From Xenopus tropicalis (lineage: Eukaryota > Chordata > Amphibia > Anura > Pipidae), in assembly GCF_000004195.4 (NCBI RefSeq), contig NC_030677.2:40301142-40365141 (forward strand): DNA of 64,000 nt, written 5' to 3'. Below are positions 1 through 12,200 of this stretch, one piece after another. The first letter of the stretch is position 1; every line of letters starts with the position of its first letter. The notes beneath the pieces are model-generated. The model was given only the letters and a program-made list of their open reading frames with translations, searched no databases and was not told the origin of the DNA. A program made the position numbers and the translations under genes.

Positions 1-2342
1 AACTGTTTTTCTTGATACAGAAATAAGGTGGCCAGGGGTTATTAACAGGAGGCATATTTGAGTTTAATCTCTCTAGAAAAGGAAAAAGAAGTACAATAAT
101 GTAATTATTTGACACACTTTTTTGACACTTTTTTGTATTTCAACTTCTACTTGAAAAATATCTCTACTCAAGTATACACATACCTTTGCTCATGTATTAG
201 GTTTTATCATACATCTGACCTACTGTCTCCTGAAGGAATACTGGGCTTTATATCAGTGGGATGAGTATGACAAGAGCCACACAAGTTCTATTAAGAAGCA
301 CCAAGCAGCAGAGTATAAGCCATAGACCCACCCTGTTACTGTGCTGTATAAACCCTCTCAGCATTAGGCAGTTGAGTCCCAAGCTGCACTTACATTACTT
401 TGCCCACTTACAGGCCATGAAACTGACTGTCTACAAAATATTTGTGTCTCTCCCTCCTCCCTCAGTTCCATTCATTACCTGAAGCCATGAGTGAGCCCAA
501 GAGCAGCAGCAGTAGGCAACCTGGCAGCACTGCACTCATCTTCAGCTTTAGCCCAGGTCTGATAGTGATATCCCAGTAGACAGCCAGAGTAAGATACCAG
601 GGCAGAACCCAGTGGTCCCAGAGACATGGACTGTGATTAGGCCCTGAAGGCAGTGCGCAGGAGGGAAGCAGGCAGGGAGCACTGACAGGTCTCTGAGGTA
701 AAGTTGCCAGAGATGCTCACTCTGAGGATGTATCTCCAGCGCTACACAGCCAGTCTGTGCTCCACAGGCAACAGCAGCAGCAGCTTCCCAACTTGGCTCC
801 CAAGCCACGCCCCTACAGCCGAATGCCCGCCCCTCCGCTCGAATTTCTGGCAAGTTGTTTGCTGGGGTTGTTGCTCTGTGTAGCTGCTAGGGAAACGGGA
901 TGGCTTTTACCCGCGCATCTCCTTGTTCTGCCTAATCTCTTATTATCCTTATTAGTGGTCACATATCTTGCCTAGTTATGCCTAAGCAGCAGCTCAGGTC
1001 ACACAATTAAGCAGTTTGGGGGTTTATGTATTAAAGTTTACAGTAAGTTGTGTGGGAATGTGTCGGTCAGTGCCACAAACCTGTGCTGTGTGAGAAATAG
1101 AGCAGGAAACTGGGGCAGTGTTCCATTTGCACATTTGAAATGGAAACTTATCACCCCCTATATTGTTTCCCCCACAGGAGGTACAGGCTTGTTAGTGCCC
1201 ACTTTGGTTAGGGCAAACAATAATTAAAAAAAAAAAAAAATAGCCCCTGCCAGCATTAGGCTACCTGCACCGGGAGAGAGCTTACAGGTGTGACACATGC
1301 AGGGCTGGGGCTAGGGGTAGGCAGAAGGCAGGTACCTAGGGTGCAATGCTGGGGGGCGCTAGGCACATGCCTCTGCTTCTCCCCTATTGCGTGCCCTTGT
1401 CCCCACACAGGCTGCTTCTTTTTGCTAACAGCGTGGGTGTTGCGTATTTTCTTGCACACTCACCGGCCGCGCTCCCCCCCCCCCTCGCTGCCAGCGCACA
1501 TGCACACATGCTGTCAAAGGAGGGTAACACGATGGGAGAGGAGAGGGGCCATGCAGTGGGCAAGCTGGCCAGCCAGGCTGTCTAGGGCACCCGGCCGCCC
1601 AGGCCCGGCACTGCACACATGCGCGTAGTAAGCGGGTGCCACAACTTGTTTATTATACACATGCGTGTGGCGCAGGAGGGTGAGTCGTATCCACCGCTCC
1701 TATGTCTGGCGCATGTGCATCATTTCTAGGACACAGAGGTACAAACAGCCCTCACCAGCCCACTAAATAGAGTCTATTGCATCTTACTGTTGCCCCTCTG
1801 GCATTTTCCAGTATAACAGATTGCCAGTCCGGGCCTGTATGGAACCTCTTACTTAAGGCCTGTTCAAGGATCGGCCAAAAGTGTTCTCTTGCACGCGCGG
1901 AAGGCCACACTTGCATATGGAGCAGTGGGGAGAAGTCGCCATTGCTATGTATGGGAGCAAAATTTTGGTGCGGCGGGGAGGCATGCCACCCCCAAATTTG
2001 TGCCACCCAAGGCCCGGGCTTTTGTGGCCTCTCCACAAATCCTGGCCTGGGGATAGCAAGTGCAATAGGGGCACAAAAGCAGGGTGGTAAATATAGGGTA
2101 CCATTTTGACCTCAGCCACCAGCACTCCCTAACTTGCACTGCTGAATGACTTGAAAGTTAGTAGGAGGGACATCGTGGATTAGAACGAGTGCTGGTAATT
2201 CCTCTCTGTGTTTTGTGTACAAATTGTAGCCAAATATTGCTTCTAGCTGCTATGTAACCTTTACACTAATGAACTACTTTCATGTGTATGCTAATGAACC
2301 GGGGCTTAAAAGCTCCCTGCTTTTCCACTAGAGCCTTTGAGC
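1..2342. other. gene-free stretch, partly GC-rich
   Basis: No gene can be supported. The stretch is AT-rich up to about 500, then moderately GC-rich with scattered CpG at 780-920 and 1440-1640. An A-run follows AATT at about 1222-1241 and a C-run lies near 1477-1487. Open frames on both strands are short, overlap each other and have no recognisable domain. One of them, from an ATG at 823, encodes a hydrophobic segment resembling a signal peptide but has no partner exon that I can identify. Confidence 0.5.
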
Positions 2343-2345
2343 TAA

Positions 2346-2430
2346 GGGCTCTGGCACACGGGGGAGATTAGTCCCCCGCGAACAGGGAGTTTTGTCGCGG
2401 GCGACTAATCTCCCCCGTGTGCCAGAGCCC
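2346..2430. mobile_element. 85-bp palindromic MITE, GGGCTCTGG family (PIF/Harbinger-like), copy A
   Basis: The ends are GGGCTCTGGCACACGGGG and its reverse complement, flanked by a TAA direct repeat at 2343-2345 and 2431-2433. The whole element folds into one hairpin (the GATTAGT...ACTAATC arms are visible). Terminal GGG and a 3-bp T/A-rich target duplication fit PIF/Harbinger non-autonomous elements; the superfamily is inferred. It has no coding capacity. Five more copies of differing length occur in the window. Confidence 0.8.
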
Positions 2431-2433
2431 TAA

Positions 2434-3239
2434 AGGTAGGTGCAATAGGTCTTACTACTCAGTCACATTGTTTGCTGGGGGACTTTATTTTAATTGCATC
2501 CCAGACTCAATGTTAATAGGCAGTGTAGGGCTCACGTACAACGAGGGGCCTTGACGTGGCACGTGAGCTTACATATTTTGGCCAAAGTGTGGTACTAACA
2601 CCTAATTTTTTGTAAAAATTATTTTTAAAGGCAAATTAAGTACTGGCAATCTGGGGCAATACAGGCCTATGCACTCCTTTTTGAAGCACAAAGACCTATA
2701 GTGCAGGGAAGGATGCAAAATGCAAAAAAAAAACATGGCCCTGCACTTAGGAACTAACACCTAGATAATCCACAGGTTGATCAACCAGCAGTTTCTTGTA
2801 GAATGGGTGAAAGAAAGATCATGAATGCTCTCCAATTGAACTTTATGATTATGCTGGCATCTTTGGCCAACATTTGGGTTTTACATTTTTAAACTACAGC
2901 TCCCAAAAACATTTATGCTAAATTCTCTATTTGCAAATTAAATTATACACACATAGCCATAAAGTTGTGGCTTGCCAGCAACACTGAAACAGTAAGTAGG
3001 TATTTAAAACCAGCAATAAATGTTTAGCATCAACATTTATACTTCAGATGCATTACAGTATTCCTAAAAGTATCAGATTTCATTAATTTGGCCAATAAAT
3101 ACAGAAAAACAAAAACTGAAAGCAAAAAAATGTATCTCAAAAAGGAGAGGCATTCATAGCAATGTACATCCCTAATTTTGTTGTCAGAATCCACATATTA
3201 AAGTAAATAATGATGGTCATAGTAATGAGTAAAATTTCT
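2434..3239. other. gene-free stretch
   Basis: AT-rich non-coding DNA. I see no gene and no clear transposon ends. Confidence 0.5.
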
Positions 3240-3474
3240 TGCCAGGCATGGATTCCCAGTAAAACTTTGTGTTTTGCCATTGGGGAAAAAAATGCTGGGG
3301 GAGAAAAAAATGCAGAGGAAAATGACTCATTGAAAAATATGTTGTGAAAAAACATCCATTGACTTCAAAGCATTTTGTGTGAAAAAAAAAGCAGACAATA
3401 AATACCCATTGACTTCAAAGTGTTTTAAGAATTTTTGCCATTTTGCATCTGCCATTACAGATTTGCTCATCACT
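3240..3474. repeat. truncated hAT-type MITE fragment ending TTGCTCATCACTA
   Basis: The right end matches the terminus of the complete hAT MITE at 30,604-30,939 (TCATCACTA). Inside are purine runs and two copies of CCATTGACTTCAAAG (about 3355 and 3408), a motif that recurs in the related stretch at 17.75-17.93 kb. The left terminus is not recognisable, so this is a decayed or truncated copy. Confidence 0.5.
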
Positions 3475-4057
3475 AGTTGGTAGTACCAGCCTTATTCTAA
3501 TTCGGTTTAGCTTTTTATATTTTTAGAACACTATGCAATTTCCTCAGGGTGTGATATCACATGTAACAAAGCCTCTGTCCACAAGGAAGCCACATAATCT
3601 CCATATCACATTAAAAATAAAGTTAAATATTTTTTTAAGGTAAGAAAAGCACAAAATGATACTTCTCAAGCAAAGTATATGCCAGGGAAAACACAAAGTG
3701 TGTGCCAGATGCATACACAATTGGGTAAGAAATGCAAAATTAAAACAGACATTGAAACACATTTCTATATCTGGGCACTCTTTTGCTCTACAACATCTTT
3801 GGTGGTAAGGGTTGTTTTTCTTTACATAGACTATTGGCCAAAGTATATAAAGAAAAAGGCAAGGGAGAGGTTGTTATTCAGCAACCTTCCAGTTGGGTAG
3901 GTTAGCACTTACACATCTATTATTTGGCATTATATACATACCACAATAATGGAACATAAGGGGGTGTAAAGTAGTTACTGTATTGATGTGTTCCTGGCAT
4001 GGTTATAAGACACATTTTTACTTTAGAAATTGGTTTTATCATCATTAGCAGAAAATC
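3475..4057. other. gene-free stretch
   Basis: AT-rich non-coding DNA with no gene or clear repeat boundary. Confidence 0.45.
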
Positions 4058-4376
4058 GCACCAGCCCAGCGTACATGCAGGCGAGCAATCCTCTTCCTTT
4101 CTTCACCCTTTGCTATAATTCTGGGGCATGTGCAGTAGAGTCAAAAAGCTGACTTTTTTGTTAAAGTATGGCTTTCCACTGTGCGTGCACAGCTGGTGTG
4201 AAGAAACAAAATGGAAGGGGATCGCTCACCCGCATGTACCCTGGGCTGGTGCAGTTGTTTGCTAACAGGAGCACTGGCCAGGGGTATCAGGTAGGTGAAT
4301 ATAATCACCCAACATCACCTTACAAACCTAACATTTTGCCCCTGCCCCCAGTGATTTGACCTTTCCTTCTACTTCC
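4058..4376. mobile_element. decayed T2/Kolobok-like element fragment
   Basis: This shares its layout with the segments at 48,600-48,842 and 63,259-63,545: a central hairpin around AAAAGCTGACTTTTTTG, CAGGAGCACTGGCCAGGGGTATC, and a right end CCTTTCCTTCTACTTC that is a degraded form of the intact CCTTTCCTTCTCCTTTAA terminus. The TTAA duplications have been lost. It is non-coding. Confidence 0.5.
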
Positions 4377-7300
4377 TATTCCATGAGATCAGATGGCAAT
4401 AATCCTGTCATGCTTTATGGCTGAAATTCAAGCTATCTTTATAACAGAACATTCATTAGGTTAGACTGAAGTACTGAAGTATTTCCAGCAGTTAAAATTT
4501 CATTTTCATTTCATAAAATCGCATTTATTGACACTTTTCTGAAAATATGTATGACAGTCAGGACACTTTTTAACAAACGAATACATTTATCAAAGCAGAT
4601 CAGCGTCTTCAGAATGTGTTGGAATGAGCTCATCTGCTTGAAACACCATTTTGTCATGCTAGATCTTATCAGAAGTATGGGGCTTTAACATCTCTTCAAG
4701 TCGTTAATCCCCATTGAAAATTTAAATGGGGATGAATGATGTGTACAAGAAATGTTTCCACTCTGGTAAAAAAATAGCCAATCCATTGCCTTCTGTACTG
4801 TGTACCACTCATAGTGACAGTCACAGGATCCTCCTGTCAATAAGCACATTGAGGGATACACACAAGGTGTAGAAGGAGCAGATCAGCTTACTTCCACTGG
4901 CATACAAATGCCAGCAGAGAAAACAACTGTGTGCTGTCAGCCTTACAGATGGCACACAGTCTGTTTGTCCATTAGCACTTGTGTGTATGAAGGGTGGCTT
5001 TAAGGGGCCTAAAATTCAGTTTTTGCCTTGGACATAGAGCGGTTACAGCAGTTCCTGGTAGTTGCATCAAAATATGTCCAGATATTGTCTGACTGTTTAT
5101 TCACCAACATCTTTGGTGGTCAAAACAAACTGGCAGCATCATCATTCGCCACCTTTTCAGTTCCATGCAACACCCCCCCCAACAATGTTGTGTTTTTAGA
5201 GATGAACCATGATGACAGTCAGAAGTCAGAACTGAGTCTAACCGAACCTTATGGGCTATTTTTACCTTTGCTTTACCAAGTAGCTAAAGCTGTGGAAACG
5301 ACCAACCAAAACACAGAGGGTAGTTTTTGTAGACTGTTTAAACTATTGAGGCCACAAGGCTTGTATTTCCACAGGGCCAGTAACACACAGGAATACTCTT
5401 TATAAGCAGATTACATACAAATTCAGGGACCCTTCCTAAAAATGCACATTGCAAGGCTGCACTGATTGCATTAAAGTTATACTGCAATCAGTGCAGCCTA
5501 AAATTTCAAGTGATCTGGTCTCTATGCAGTTCACTTAGAAATATTAGAAAGATGAATTAAGGTAATTTTAAATTAAAATTACCTTTAGGTTTTTTTCAGG
5601 GCTTTTGGGGGTAGGTCAAAAAGATAGCCAAACACATCAGTGCTCTGTATGAACTAGGGGGACACAACAAGTACTTAAGCAGCTGCCAACCTTTTAACAA
5701 CCTATAGAATCCTATCAATATGTAAGACTATTTCAAAGCTTACCTGTTATTTGTATTCTTATGACAAGTTCTCTGTAGATCATATGACCATGAAGTTCCT
5801 TTTACTTTATGCCAAAATCTCTGCCCCAGTCAGATGTCCTTTTCAGATCTCACACCAAGAACATTCTTAGTGGGAGAACTAATAGCTTATATCCAGTGTC
5901 GAAAAATATTGTTGAGAAAGAGGGTGTTAGTGTCTGGACATTCTGCTCTCCTTAACTAAGCTAGTCCTTTATGATGTGGCACAAATAAGAATAAGGTGTA
6001 TTGGATATAGGTTATGGCAAAAAGCCTTACATACCAGCTACTTTTGCTTGGAGTTATTGTGCAGGAGTCTCCATTAATATATGAAATATATTTATGGTGG
6101 TTCAGCTGAAAATCGTTGAGTGCTTTATTTTATTTTTTTATTTTTAGTAATATTTTGCAAATAGAAGGTAATTATATATGTTGACTTATGGGAATTGGAT
6201 GCCAGTTAGTAGGAGATCAAGAAGTTGTCCAAATAAATATGAGAGCCTGTTTGAGAATTTTGCCAGTAGCCTTAGTTAATCTTACAGAGAAAGCTGTGTG
6301 GTCCAAGCAGAGATCTTATGTGAAGTGAGAAGTTCACATAAGTAAACTCAAACTTATCGTTAGGATAGGCCCACCCCTCATTTCAAACATGGACAGGGAC
6401 CTGAGAGGATTTGTAGGGAGCTCAAATAAAGGGGGCATTTTTATAGATAGTATTAATCTTTTTTGCAAAGCACCATATATTATTCATAACTGCCTACAAG
6501 ATGGAGGTTTTTCTAGTTTGTCCTAAATGTCTCCTTTAATCTTACAAAGAGTCATATTTAGTGAGAATAAATTCAGTTCTAGTTTGCCTTCCTTAAACAT
6601 AGTGACCAGATAATCAGGGATTTTGTTATAAACTTTCTGGACTATTGATATGTTTATGGTGGCTTGGGCTTTACTTGTTTTGTATAAAAGGGTTTAGAAC
6701 ACTCATGATTGAAAATTGCTGAACCCTTCATCACATTGTCTTTAATGAGGGATCAAATTGTTTTATATAAACCTCTAATAAAGTTGTCAGAGAACAATAT
6801 TGAAATATCAAAAAATTTAATTGTCCTTGAACAGCTACCTTTTAGCCTAGATTCATTTCAACCTAGTCTAGATATCTTACATCAGTAACCTTTAGATGTC
6901 ATAGGCTATAGACCAAGGCACCCAGGGGACACAGCTCAAAAAAAATGTCCCTCAACAAACGACTTTTATTAGGTCAAAAGAGTGATTAATTGACAGACCT
7001 TAGGGAGCTTAATAGAGTCTAAGGTCAAAGAGCTAAAATGCAATTGACATAAGACTTGCTTGTGCTCACTGACAAAAACATAATTCACTGATTCATCATC
7101 CTCTTCTTCTCAACCAAGCCTTCTGAATTTTTAGTTATACACACAATTTTAATTGTGAGTAAAATGTCATTATGAAATACCGACAAATCTAAATTCAGTC
7201 ATTATTTTGACTATAAGAACTGCACTAAACTGTACGAACCGATGAAAACTTTAGCAAGAGTTCAAGAATAGAAAGCACCTTTTATTATTATAATTCAAAT

Positions 7301-8192
7301 ATCAATTATATAAATTGTATAAGTATTGCACCCCTTAAAGCACATTTTCATTGAACTGGAGAAAACAGCATTGCTGCACTCTGCACCTCACACCGGAATA
7401 AAAATCTTGCTTAAGGTACAGAGCCGTAGGGCAGGTGAAAAATACAGGGTTCCTTTGTAACTTCCACTTGTATCGGAATGATGTGCAAGTTAGGGGGCAG
7501 TCAGGAAGCAGGTGGGGGTCATTTATGTGCCGCCCAACCTTATGAATGCAGTGCTGCCAAACTTAGGCAAAGCTGTAACTTTGGGGCAAACATAGGTTTC
7601 TGTAATCCATTTTGACACAGAAAGGCCTGTGGCTATTCTTGAAAGTGCAGGTCAAAAAGTGTGTAAGCTGCAGTGATCAAAGCACCTGAAAGCACTCAAT
7701 GTGTGATTACCCTAGCATTGTATCAAAACGGTGGAAATTCTGTTTAGACTAAATTATAGAAATGTTCCTTTTACCTTCATCTGGCAAAAGTTGGATGAGG
7801 ACTCTTATTTAATAAACTTGTCCCACTGTGCATCTGCATTTAGATGCTTACAAACTTCAAAATATTATTTTCCACTACATTAAAAGTTCATGGCAACCAA
7901 TGAAATTGTACAGTGATACATATTCAGTAAAAAAAAAAAAAGTAAAGAGGAATGTGTCACAGGTTAAATTGTGCAGAAACCCATGACAGAGGGCAACCCA
8001 ATAGAAACCTTAATTCACCACGTGGTAGGATAATGTTTCAGAATGGTCAGTGTCATGTAGCATTATTTGCTGAAATGCACCCAGGGGTCACAGGTCCATC
8101 TATTTAGCTCTGAAAATGTGAATAATTAGATAATGTTTCACTCACTGGGGATGTGACTTGATAGTTTTAGCTAATTATGTTTATTGAATTAC
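4377..8192. other. gene-free stretch
   Basis: Long AT-rich stretch without a supportable gene. It contains a perfect 16-bp-stem hairpin at 5455-5498 (listed separately). A 125-codon open frame at 5028-5405 has no recognisable domain and no splice context. Nothing else is recognisable. Confidence 0.5.
5455..5498. repeat. perfect 16-bp inverted repeat with a 12-nt loop
   Basis: The left arm GGCTGCACTGATTGCA (5455-5470) is exactly complementary to TGCAATCAGTGCAGCC (5483-5498). The loop contains TTAAAG. It may be the core of a small MITE or a cruciform-forming site. The stem is too short for a typical microRNA precursor. Confidence 0.75.
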
Positions 8193-8237
8193 TTTTATAC
8201 TTTACTTTTATACTTTACTTTACTTTTATACTTTAGC

Positions 8238-8295
<58 letters not shown>
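8193..8295. repeat. compound simple repeat: ACTTTTATACTTT units then (AT)n
   Basis: At 8193-8235 the unit ACTTTTATACTTT recurs three times with a small internal change. It is followed by an almost uninterrupted AT dinucleotide run at about 8240-8294. The open frame across it (a run of Tyr-Ile) is a by-product of the repeat. Confidence 0.9.
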
Positions 8296-8298
<3 letters not shown>

Positions 8299-8770
8299 AA
8301 AGAAAATGAATAGCATAATAAAATGGCAAACAGTCTCTAGATTTGTTTATACAGCACTTGACCTTCCTCTTTCTATGGCCAAATGACAAAAAGAAAGGAT
8401 ACTCTCTGTTTCAAATTCCACATGTTTCCTGACTTTATGCCTTTGCAGCTGTTGGACTTGCCAAGGGCAGAACTATAGAGTAAGCATTAGGACATCCTGA
8501 GGAATGAGCATTCACGACACAGACATGTAACCCACTAAGTGCCAGATGAGGAGACAGATAAAGTATGGGATGATACTCTGTCACACTAGGAAGGGTAGCC
8601 TATTATTTTAATTTACCGAGGGGTGAGATTTAACCCCACAAATGGAGACACCACACAAATGTTAAGTCACACAGAAAACTTATTCAAAAGAGTGAGCAAG
8701 TTCTTGCCCAGTGACAGGATAAGCTTCACCAATTTAAAGTGGGGAAACATCATAAAAAGCCAGTGTTCGC

Positions 8771-8871
8771 CTAGGTCTAGTAACCCATAGCAATCAATCA
8801 GATTTATGCTCTTTAGCAGCAACTAGTACAGCTTCCTGTTGATTGGCTGATATGGGTTACTAGACCCCTAG
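8771..8871. mobile_element. palindromic MITE remnant (TAACCCATAGCAAYCAATCAG family)
   Basis: The arm CTAGTAACCCATAGCAATCA near 8778 is matched in reverse complement by GATTGGCTGATATGGGTTAC near 8840, with CTAG-containing flanks. The CATAGCAACC/GGTTGCTATG signature recurs at 20.4, 52.55 and 55.98 kb. It is a non-coding foldback repeat. Confidence 0.6.
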
Positions 8872-9239
8872 TAATCATTGCACCTTTTAATACATTACCT
8901 CAGAGTTTAAGGTACCCACACACAAACACTTTGGTTTCACAGTATTTTTCCTATTGATCTATATATAAATAGGAGTAATGGAAGGTATAAAAACATGAAT
9001 ACAATTTGAATACAATTAGGGCAAACTGCTGGGAGCAGGTTGCCTGAGCTCTTGGTAAGTTATGTTTATGGCACACAGGGAATAAAGCTAGTGGGCTGAC
9101 ATTTTTTCCTGGAAAGGTGATGACAACTATTAGTAACTCTCCATGGTTTCAAAAGTATGGGGCTCAAGCAGTAGCCTAGCCTGACTTATATGATGATGCT
9201 CTAGCTATCCCTGATAATATATAGTGAATAACATGCCCT
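8872..9239. other. gene-free stretch upstream of the CR1 LINE
   Basis: AT-rich DNA with no feature that I can identify. It may include the decayed or truncated 5' part of the LINE. Confidence 0.4.
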
Positions 9240-12200
9240 TTATTGTAAAATATGGTAAAACTAGGTTTTGTACAGGGAGGCCCATAAGTTGTTTACACGT
9301 CATTCTCACGCCGGAACCAGTATTAAATGTATGTTTACCAATGCAAGGAGTCTGACTGGTAAAATGGGAGAGCTGGAGGTACTGGCGTTGGAGCGGAAAT
9401 ATGATGTGATTGGAGTTGCTGAAACTTGGTTGAATGAGTCTCATGACTGGCCAGTTAATATTGGGGGTTATACATTGTTTCGGAGGGACAGGGGCAATAG
9501 AAAAGGAGGAGGAGTGTGTCTGTTCATTAAGCAGGAATTAAAAACAAATATTAAGGAGGAAGTGATGGGGTTAACAGAGGGAGCTGAATCCTTATGGGTT
9601 GAGCTTCTCACAGATAGTAAAGAATCTACCAAACTAATTGTAGGGGTATGCTATAGACCCCCTAATGTAAGCGAAGAGGAGGAGGCCCAGCTCCTGTTGC
9701 AAATAGAAAAGGCTGCTAGTTTGGGGCAAGTGATAATAATGGGGGATTTTAATTACCCTGATATTGACTGGGGCAATAGTACTGCCAGGACAGTAAATGG
9801 GAACAAGTTTATAAACTTGCTGCATGACAACTTTATGTCACAGGTTGTTGAGGAGCCAACCAGGAACCATGCTATACTAGATCTAGTGATCTCTAATGAC
9901 CCAGAACGTATAGCAAATGTGCAAGTGGTTGAACCCCTGGGTAATAGTGATCATAATGTTATTTCATTTGATGTTTGGTGCAGGAAACAAATTTACACGG
10001 GGGCAACAAAGACACTGAATTTTAGGAAGGCAAATTTTAGCTCCTTAAGGGCAGCGCTCCAGGGCATAGATTGGGGCATTATGTTTTCTGATAAAAACAC
10101 AGAGCAGAAATGGTTGTCATTTAAAATGATATTAAATCATTACTGTTCTCAATTCATTCCATTAATAAGAAAAAGTAGAAGTGTTAAGAATCAACCTATG
10201 TGGCTTAACTCTGAGGTAAAGAAGTTAATAGGGAAAAAAAGGAAAGCTTTTAAGAAATATAAGTCAGAGGGGACAGTAGATGCGTTTAATGATTATAAAC
10301 ACTATAACAAGTGTTGTAAAACAGCAATCCGGAAGGCAAAGAAAGAAAATGAGGAGCGCATCGCGGCCGAGGCCAAGACTAACCCCAAAAAGTTTTTTAA
10401 GTATATTAATAGTAAAAAGATGCAGGTTGAGGGTGTGGCCCCATTGAGTTATATTAACAATATGGTTACAGCGGATACAGAAAAGGCAGATGTGCTTAAC
10501 CAGTTCTTTTCTTCTGTGTATACAGTAGAGGAGCCAGTGGGCCAAGTCCCACCCAATAGCTGCACTGTTGCCTCAGCTCCAACTACACAGTGGTTGGCAC
10601 AGGATATGGTGCTTAAAGGGTTACACACGATGAATGTAAACAAGGCACCTGGGCCAGATGGAATACACCCTCGGGTACTGAGAGAGCTAGGGGCAGAATT
10701 GCAGTGGCCCTTGTTTCTGATATTCTCAGACTCTCTTTCATCAGGTATGGTACCTAGGGATTGGAAGAAGGCGAATGTCATTCCCATATTTAAAAAGGGA
10801 GTAAGATCTCAGCCTGGCAATTATAGGCCTGTAAGTTTGACATCCGTGGTGGGCAAGTTATTTGAAGGCTTGTTAAGGGATCACATTCAAAATTATGTAG
10901 TGGAGAATGCCATTATGAGCAGTAATCAGTATGGCTTTATGAAGGACAGGTCATGTCAGACCAATTTAATTGCTTTTTATGATGAGGTAAGTAAGAAGCT
11001 GGACAGTGGGGATGCAGTAGATATAATCTATTTGGATTTTGCCAAAGCATTTGATACCGTTCCCCACAAACGACTGCTTTCTAAGCTAAGGTCTATTGGT
11101 CTTAGTGAAGTCGTTTGCACATGGATAGAAAACTGGCTACAGGATCGGGTACAGAGGGTGGTTGTTAATGGCACATTCTCTACTTGGAGTAAGGTTCTCA
11201 GTGGGGTCCCTCAGGGTTCTGTACTGGGTCCACTTTTGTTTAACTTGTTCATAAATGACTTAGGGGAGGGTATTATGAGTAATGTAGCAGTGTTTGCAGA
11301 TGACACAAAACTCTGCAGACCAGTCAATTCTATCCAGGATGTGACATCCCTGCAGCAGGATCTTGACCAACTGGCAATCTGGGCAGCTAAGTGGCAGATG
11401 AGATTTAATATGGATAAATGTAAGGTCATGCACCTGGGATGTAAAAATATGCAAGCCCCGTATACCCTAAATGGGACTGCACTAGGCAAATCCATAATGG
11501 AGAAGGACCTTGGAGTCCTTGTAGATAATAAACTTGGCTGTAGCAAGCAATGCCAGGCAGCAGCTGCAAGGGCAAACAAGGTTTTGAGCTGTATTAAAAG
11601 GGGTATAGATTCACGGGAGGAGGGGGTTATTCTTCCCCTTTACAGAGCGCTGGTAAGGCCCCATCTAGAATATGCTGTTCAGTTTTGGTCTCCAGTGCTC
11701 AAACGGGACATTATTGAGTTAGAGAGGGTCCAGAGAAGGGCAACTAAGCTGGTAAAGGGTATGGAAAGTCTCAGTTATGAAGAAAGACTGGCCAAGTTGG
11801 GTCTGTTTACACTGGAGAAGAGGCGCTTAAGAGGTGACATGATAACTATGTATAAATATATAAAGGGATCATATAATAACCTTTCTAATGTTTTATTTAC
11901 CAGTAGGTCCTTCCAACGGACACGAGGGCACCCACTTCGTTTAGAAGAAGGGAGGTTCCATTTAAACATTTGGAAAGGATTTTTTACAGTGAGAGCTGTG
12001 AAGTTGTGGAATTCCCTCCCCGAATCAGTCGTACTGGCTGATACATTATATAGCTTTAAGAAGGGGCTGGATGGATTCTTAGCAAGTGAGGGAATACAGG
12101 GTTATGGGAGATAGCTCTTAGTACTAGTTGATCCAGGGACTGGTCCGATTGCCATCTTGGAGTCAGGAAGGAATTTTTTCCCCTCTGCGGCAAATTAGAG

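Noticed and set aside
5028..5405. 125-codon open frame on the + strand
   Set aside because: It has no recognisable domain, splice context or promoter; this length is expected by chance in 64 kb.
5455..5498. microRNA precursor
   Set aside because: A 16-bp stem with a 12-nt loop is too short for a Drosha/Dicer substrate.
8195..8389. Tyr-Ile repeat protein on the - strand
   Set aside because: It is a translation of the AT microsatellite.
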